From contig JAEYQX010000043.1 in NCBI GenBank assembly GCA_023409795.1, positions 1 through 7,194 of the forward strand: a stretch of 7,194 nt of DNA. Direction: 5' to 3'. Shown piece by piece: positions 4,934 to 7,194 of this stretch. A program made the position numbers and the translations under genes. The stretch is from Pseudomonadota bacterium. Lineage in GTDB: Bacteria > Pseudomonadota > Alphaproteobacteria > Caulobacterales > Caulobacteraceae. Every line of letters begins with the position of its first letter. Position 1 is the first letter of the stretch. The notes beneath the pieces are model-generated. The model worked only from the letters and a program-made list of their open reading frames with translations. It was not told the DNA's origin and did no database searches.

Positions 4934-5970
4934 GCCGCCAGCGACAGCTCGACCGGCTGGGGCGTGACGACGAACAGGTGCTCGACGTTGCGAAGCCGGC
5001 CCACCGCCCCGACCTTCTCGCCCTTCAGGTTATGGATGCCGATGCGCGCCCCGACATAGCGTGGGCGCGGGATCTCGATCACCTGGACATGGCCGCGACC
5101 GGACAGCATGGCCGTCAGGTCATCGCGTGACAGGTAGCCCTCGTCATTGAAGCTGACGATCAGATTCGGGGCCTGGACCCGGTCGATGACGGACTGCAGC
5201 GCCGGGCCGATGCCGGGGCGGCTGTTGAAGGCGCTCTTGCGGGTGCGCACGTCGATCCGCTTGTTGGCAATGCCATAGGTCTCGGGCTTGTCCCACAGGA
5301 CCAGGCTTTCCCAGCAGTGGTAGTTGGCCAGGTAGGAGTGCTGGTTATAGGGCGGGTCCAGATAGACCAGGTCCGCCTCGATCTGGTCGGCGATCTGGAC
5401 GGCATCGCCTTGCGTCGCCCGGCATCGGCCCAGGGCCACGCCCGGCTTCAGGTCCGGCAGGCGCAGGCTGAGCGGGTTCAGCGCGCGCGGGGCCCACTGC
5501 TTCATATAGGCCATCTGCAGGCCCGCCGTGGAATCCACCCGGTCGGCCGCCTCCATCAGCGAGACCAGGACGACGGCCTTCAGCTCGGGCTCCAGGTCCA
5601 TCTGCTCGATGCGGTTGCGCATGGCGTCGATGCGCGCGCCGTTGTCGGGGTGGAAGAAGCGGGCCTTCTCGCAGAAGGCCTCGGTAAACCAGCCGCGCTC
5701 GGGGGTGACGGTGCGCAGTTCGTTCAGGACGACCTCGGCCCGCTCGGCCCAGGTTTCGCGGTCCGCCTGGACATAGGCGGTGGCCAGGGTGTGGGCATAG
5801 GCATTGTGGTCGTTGGACCAGACGCGAAAGCCCTGACCCTTCAGCGCATGACCGACGCGGGCCGAGCCGGAGAACAGGTCGCAGACGGTGCCGCCCTGGG
5901 GCAGAACGGCCCGCACTGCCCCCGTCACCTGCCCCAGCAGCGCGCGCTTTGAGCCGATGTATTTGATCAT
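4930..5970 (-). CDS. D12-class DNA adenine N6-methyltransferase, orphan
   Basis: This 346-residue protein shows the alpha-class (Dam/D12-like) amino-MTase order: an N-terminal MIKYIGSKRALL at 1-12, AdoMet-binding motif I as CDLFSGSARVGHAL at 30-43, a middle region likely carrying target recognition, and the catalytic motif IV LVYLDPPYNQHSYL at 201-214. It should transfer methyl from S-adenosylmethionine to adenine N6; the recognition site cannot be read from sequence. I choose ATG 5970, because IKYIGSKR is the family N-terminus. An in-frame ATG at 6024 would add 18 unlikely residues. No restriction endonuclease gene is adjacent, so it is probably a solitary methyltransferase. It is not CcrM, which is beta-class with DPPY near its N-terminus. 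It lies 67 bases behind the RidA-like gene on the same strand and ends on the rnhB stop codon. Confidence 0.85.
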   Translation of the reverse strand: MIKYIGSKRALLGQVTGAVRAVLPQGGTVCDLFSGSARVGHALKGQGFRVWSNDHNAYAHTLATAYVQADRETWAERAEVVLNELRTVTPERGWFTEAFCEKARFFHPDNGARIDAMRNRIEQMDLEPELKAVVLVSLMEAADRVDSTAGLQMAYMKQWAPRALNPLSLRLPDLKPGVALGRCRATQGDAVQIADQIEADLVYLDPPYNQHSYLANYHCWESLVLWDKPETYGIANKRIDVRTRKSAFNSRPGIGPALQSVIDRVQAPNLIVSFNDEGYLSRDDLTAMLSGRGHVQVIEIPRPRYVGARIGIHNLKGEKVGAVGRLRNVEHLFVVTPQPVELSLAA

Positions 5971-6037
5971 GCGCCGAACCGAGTCATGGCGGCATGGTAG
6001 CCTGTCGGCCCCCATGCCGGTCAATCGCTTTGCCGCC

Positions 6038-6442
6038 TCAGGCCGCGGCCGCCTGGGGGATGCGGGCGATCACCTTGATCTCGAAGTCGAAGCCCGCCAG
6101 CCAGGTGACGCCCAGCGCCGTCCAGTTCGGATAGGGCGCGGCCGGAAACACCTCGGCCTTGACCTGCATGATGGAGTCGAACTGGGCCTCGGGATCGGTG
6201 TGGAAGGTGGTCAGGTCGACGATGTCGGCCAGGCTGCACCCCGCCGCCGCCAGGGTGGCCTGCAGGTTGGCAAAGGCACGGCGGACCTGGGCCTCGAACT
6301 GCGGCTCGGGGGTGCCGTCCTCGCGGCTGCCGACCTGGCCCGAGACGAACAAAAGGTCGCCCGAGCGCAGGGCCGCGGAATAGCCATGTCGGGCGTAAAG
6401 GGCGTGGCGGTTGGCGGGGAAAACGGGGGTGATGGCGGTCAT
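6038..6442 (-). CDS. RidA-fold (YjgF/YER057c/UK114) protein lacking the catalytic arginine
   Basis: The 134-residue protein fits the RidA superfamily: small trimeric proteins, some of which hydrolyse reactive enamine/imine intermediates. Landmarks are LLFVSGQVGSREDG at 30-43, ANLQATLAAAGCSLADIVDLTTF at 58-80 and the C-terminal PNWTALGVTWLAGFDFEIKVIARI at 105-128. Residues 105-107 (PNW) align with P-A-R of E. coli RidA, so the imine-deaminase arginine (Arg105) is W107 here. It therefore probably belongs to a Rid subgroup without that activity, and I give no symbol. I start at ATG 6442 with GAGAGAAG just upstream. The open frame back to 6535 passes through the operator region and is not coding. 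It is transcribed away from the tetR gene and probably repressed by its product. Confidence 0.88.
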   Translation of the reverse strand: MTAITPVFPANRHALYARHGYSAALRSGDLLFVSGQVGSREDGTPEPQFEAQVRRAFANLQATLAAAGCSLADIVDLTTFHTDPEAQFDSIMQVKAEVFPAAPYPNWTALGVTWLAGFDFEIKVIARIPQAAAA

Positions 6443-6482
6443 GGCTTCTCTCGCAGGGGACTGTATGGGCGCAGGCATTTGA

Positions 6483-6500
6483 GATACGCTGCGTATATCA
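6483..6500. promoter_or_regulatory. Operator repeat O1 (ATAC-N5-GTAT)
   Basis: GATACGCTGCGTATATCA contains ATAC-N5-GTAT centred at 6490, about 41 bases from the ridA-like start. It matches O2 and O3 at 13 of 18 positions each. Binding by the adjacent TetR protein is inferred from the palindromy, repetition and divergent placement. Confidence 0.65.
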
Positions 6501-6528
6501 ATAATTTCACATACGTCGTGTATGTCAA
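6501..6528 (-). promoter_or_regulatory. Candidate promoter for the RidA-like gene
   Basis: On the minus strand a perfect -35 hexamer TTGACA (6528-6523) is followed after 16 bases by AATTAT (6506-6501), 4 of 6 to TATAAT. The segment is AT-rich against a very GC-rich background. O2 covers the -35 box, and O1 lies just downstream of the -10 box, as expected for repression. The -10 assignment is weak and could shift by a few bases. Confidence 0.4.
6510..6527. promoter_or_regulatory. Operator repeat O2 (ATAC-N5-GTAT)
   Basis: CATACGTCGTGTATGTCA is centred at 6517, 27 bases from O1. Including the preceding A its arms are ACATAC and GTATGT, the longest of the three sites. It matches O3 at 16 of 18 positions and overlaps a TTGACA on the minus strand that may be the -35 box of the ridA-like promoter. 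Confidence 0.72.
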
Positions 6529-6532
6529 ATTG

Positions 6533-6550
6533 CATACGCCATGTATGTCA
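6533..6550. promoter_or_regulatory. Operator repeat O3 (ATAC-N5-GTAT)
   Basis: CATACGCCATGTATGTCA has arms CATAC and GTATG, centred at 6540, 23 bases from O2. It ends two bases before the Shine-Dalgarno of tetR. The ATG at 6541 lies inside this site and is therefore unlikely to be the tetR start. Confidence 0.7.
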
Positions 6551-6552
6551 CT

Positions 6553-6559
6553 GGAGAAG
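6553..6559 (+). promoter_or_regulatory. Shine-Dalgarno that sets the tetR start at TTG 6565
   Basis: GGAGAAG is a strong ribosome-binding sequence, five bases upstream of the in-frame TTG at 6565. The ATG at 6541 lies upstream of this element and inside operator O3, and has no comparable site of its own. Confidence 0.75.
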
Positions 6560-6564
6560 TCGCC

Positions 6565-7158
6565 TTGGCTCGCAGAACCCGCGCCGACATGCTGGAGGAA
6601 ACCCGCGCCAAGCTGATTGCCGCCGGGCGCCGGGCCTTTGCCAAAAAGGGCTTTGCCGAGGCTTCGATGGACGAGCTGACCGCCGGGGTCGGGCTGACGC
6701 GCGGGGCGCTCTATCACCACTTCGGCGACAAGAAGGGGCTGCTGGCCGCCGTGGTCGAGGTCGTGGACAACGAGATGGCCGCCCGCGCCAGTGAACGGGT
6801 GCGCCAGCAGGCCCCGGCCTCGGACTGGGAGGCGCTGGTGGCCGAGGGCCTGACCTATATCGAGCTGGCGCTGGACCCCGAAATCCAGCGCATCGTCCTG
6901 AAGGACGGCCCGGCCTATCTGGGCGACCCGTCGCAATGGCCCAGCCAGAACGGCTGCCTGATGCGGACCATCGCCGTGCTGACGGACCTGATCGAGCGGG
7001 GCCTGGTCAAGCCGGTCGATGCCGAGGCCGCCGCCCGCCTGATCAACGGGGCCGCTTTGGATGCAGCCCTGTGGGTCGCCGCCAGCGACGACCCACAGGC
7101 CGCCCTGCCCCGGGCGCAGCAGGCCCTGACCCATGTGCTGAGCGGGTTCCGGGTCTAG
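6565..7158 (+). CDS. TetR/AcrR-family transcriptional repressor
   Basis: This is a DNA-binding regulator with an N-terminal helix-turn-helix and a C-terminal ligand/dimerisation domain. From TTG 6565 the protein has 197 residues and begins MARRTRADMLEETRAKLIAAGRRAFA, a typical TetR N-terminus. The recognition region is SMDELTAGVGLTRGALYHHFGDKKGLL at 34-60. The C-terminal part includes RIVLKDGPAYLGDPSQW at 109-125, a pattern I know from a common TetR subgroup with unknown ligands. ATG 6541 would add eight residues (MYVTGEVA) that come from an operator and the ribosome-binding site, so I reject it. Three copies of a likely operator lie directly upstream, implying self-repression and control of the divergent RidA-like gene. 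The inducer is unknown; a small metabolite or xenobiotic handled by the RidA-like protein is a guess. Confidence 0.9.
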   Translation: MARRTRADMLEETRAKLIAAGRRAFAKKGFAEASMDELTAGVGLTRGALYHHFGDKKGLLAAVVEVVDNEMAARASERVRQQAPASDWEALVAEGLTYIELALDPEIQRIVLKDGPAYLGDPSQWPSQNGCLMRTIAVLTDLIERGLVKPVDAEAAARLINGAALDAALWVAASDDPQAALPRAQQALTHVLSGFRV

Positions 7159-7194
7159 GCGCGGCTCCCTCGCCCCTCCATCACGGCGCTGACG

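Noticed and set aside
4930..5970. Identification of the methyltransferase as CcrM
   Set aside because: Motif order is alpha-class (FSGSARVG before DPPYN), and the N-terminus does not resemble the CcrM DPPY-first layout.
5971..6024. Extended N-terminus of the methyltransferase from ATG 6024
   Set aside because: MIKYIGSKR at 5970 is the usual family N-terminus; the added residues resemble untranslated sequence.
7155..7194. Possible C-terminus of a convergent minus-strand gene (VSAVMEGRGSRA, stop sharing CTAG with the tetR stop)
   Set aside because: Only 12 codons are visible. The shared stop echoes the rnhB junction, but such a short open frame is expected by chance in GC-rich DNA.

Overview
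The window is very GC-rich, densely packed chromosomal DNA. Its gene content, its palindromic intergenic repeats and an alphaproteobacterial-type LexA box point to an alphaproteobacterium, most likely of the Caulobacterales (Caulobacter, Brevundimonas or Phenylobacterium). That placement is inferred from style and synteny, not from a search. Most genes are housekeeping or repair genes. I see no insertion sequence, prophage, tRNA, rRNA or CRISPR array.

Left part (1-1884), minus strand: the N-terminal two thirds of a dihydroorotase-like amidohydrolase runs off the left edge. Upstream of it lie about 250 bases full of palindromic repeats, then a divergent family 9 glycosyltransferase. A 168-base divergent intergenic stretch (1885-2052) separates these genes from the plus-strand block.

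Middle (2053-4933), plus strand: a YkgJ-type cysteine-cluster protein, a YgfZ/Iba57-type Fe-S maintenance protein, DNA-3-methyladenine glycosylase I (tag) and ribonuclease HII (rnhB). tag is preceded 8 bases before its start codon by a perfect GAAC-N7-GAAC LexA box, which predicts SOS control. Between tag and rnhB sits a second copy of the bipartite palindromic repeat seen upstream of the dihydroorotase gene. A G-quadruplex motif lies 13 bases ahead of the rnhB start.

Right part (4930-7158): rnhB meets, stop codon on stop codon, a minus-strand orphan D12-type (alpha-class) adenine methyltransferase. Upstream of that gene on the same strand is a RidA-fold protein without the usual catalytic arginine. 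Divergent from it is a TetR-family repressor that probably starts at TTG 6565. The ridA-like/tetR intergenic region carries three copies of an ATAC-N5-GTAT operator, so the repressor probably controls itself and the RidA-like gene, and possibly the methyltransferase behind it.

I found no clearly new multi-gene system. The best leads are regulatory: the SOS box at tag, the triple operator, the G4 motif at the gene for an RNA:DNA-hybrid nuclease, and the structure-conserving bipartite repeat.
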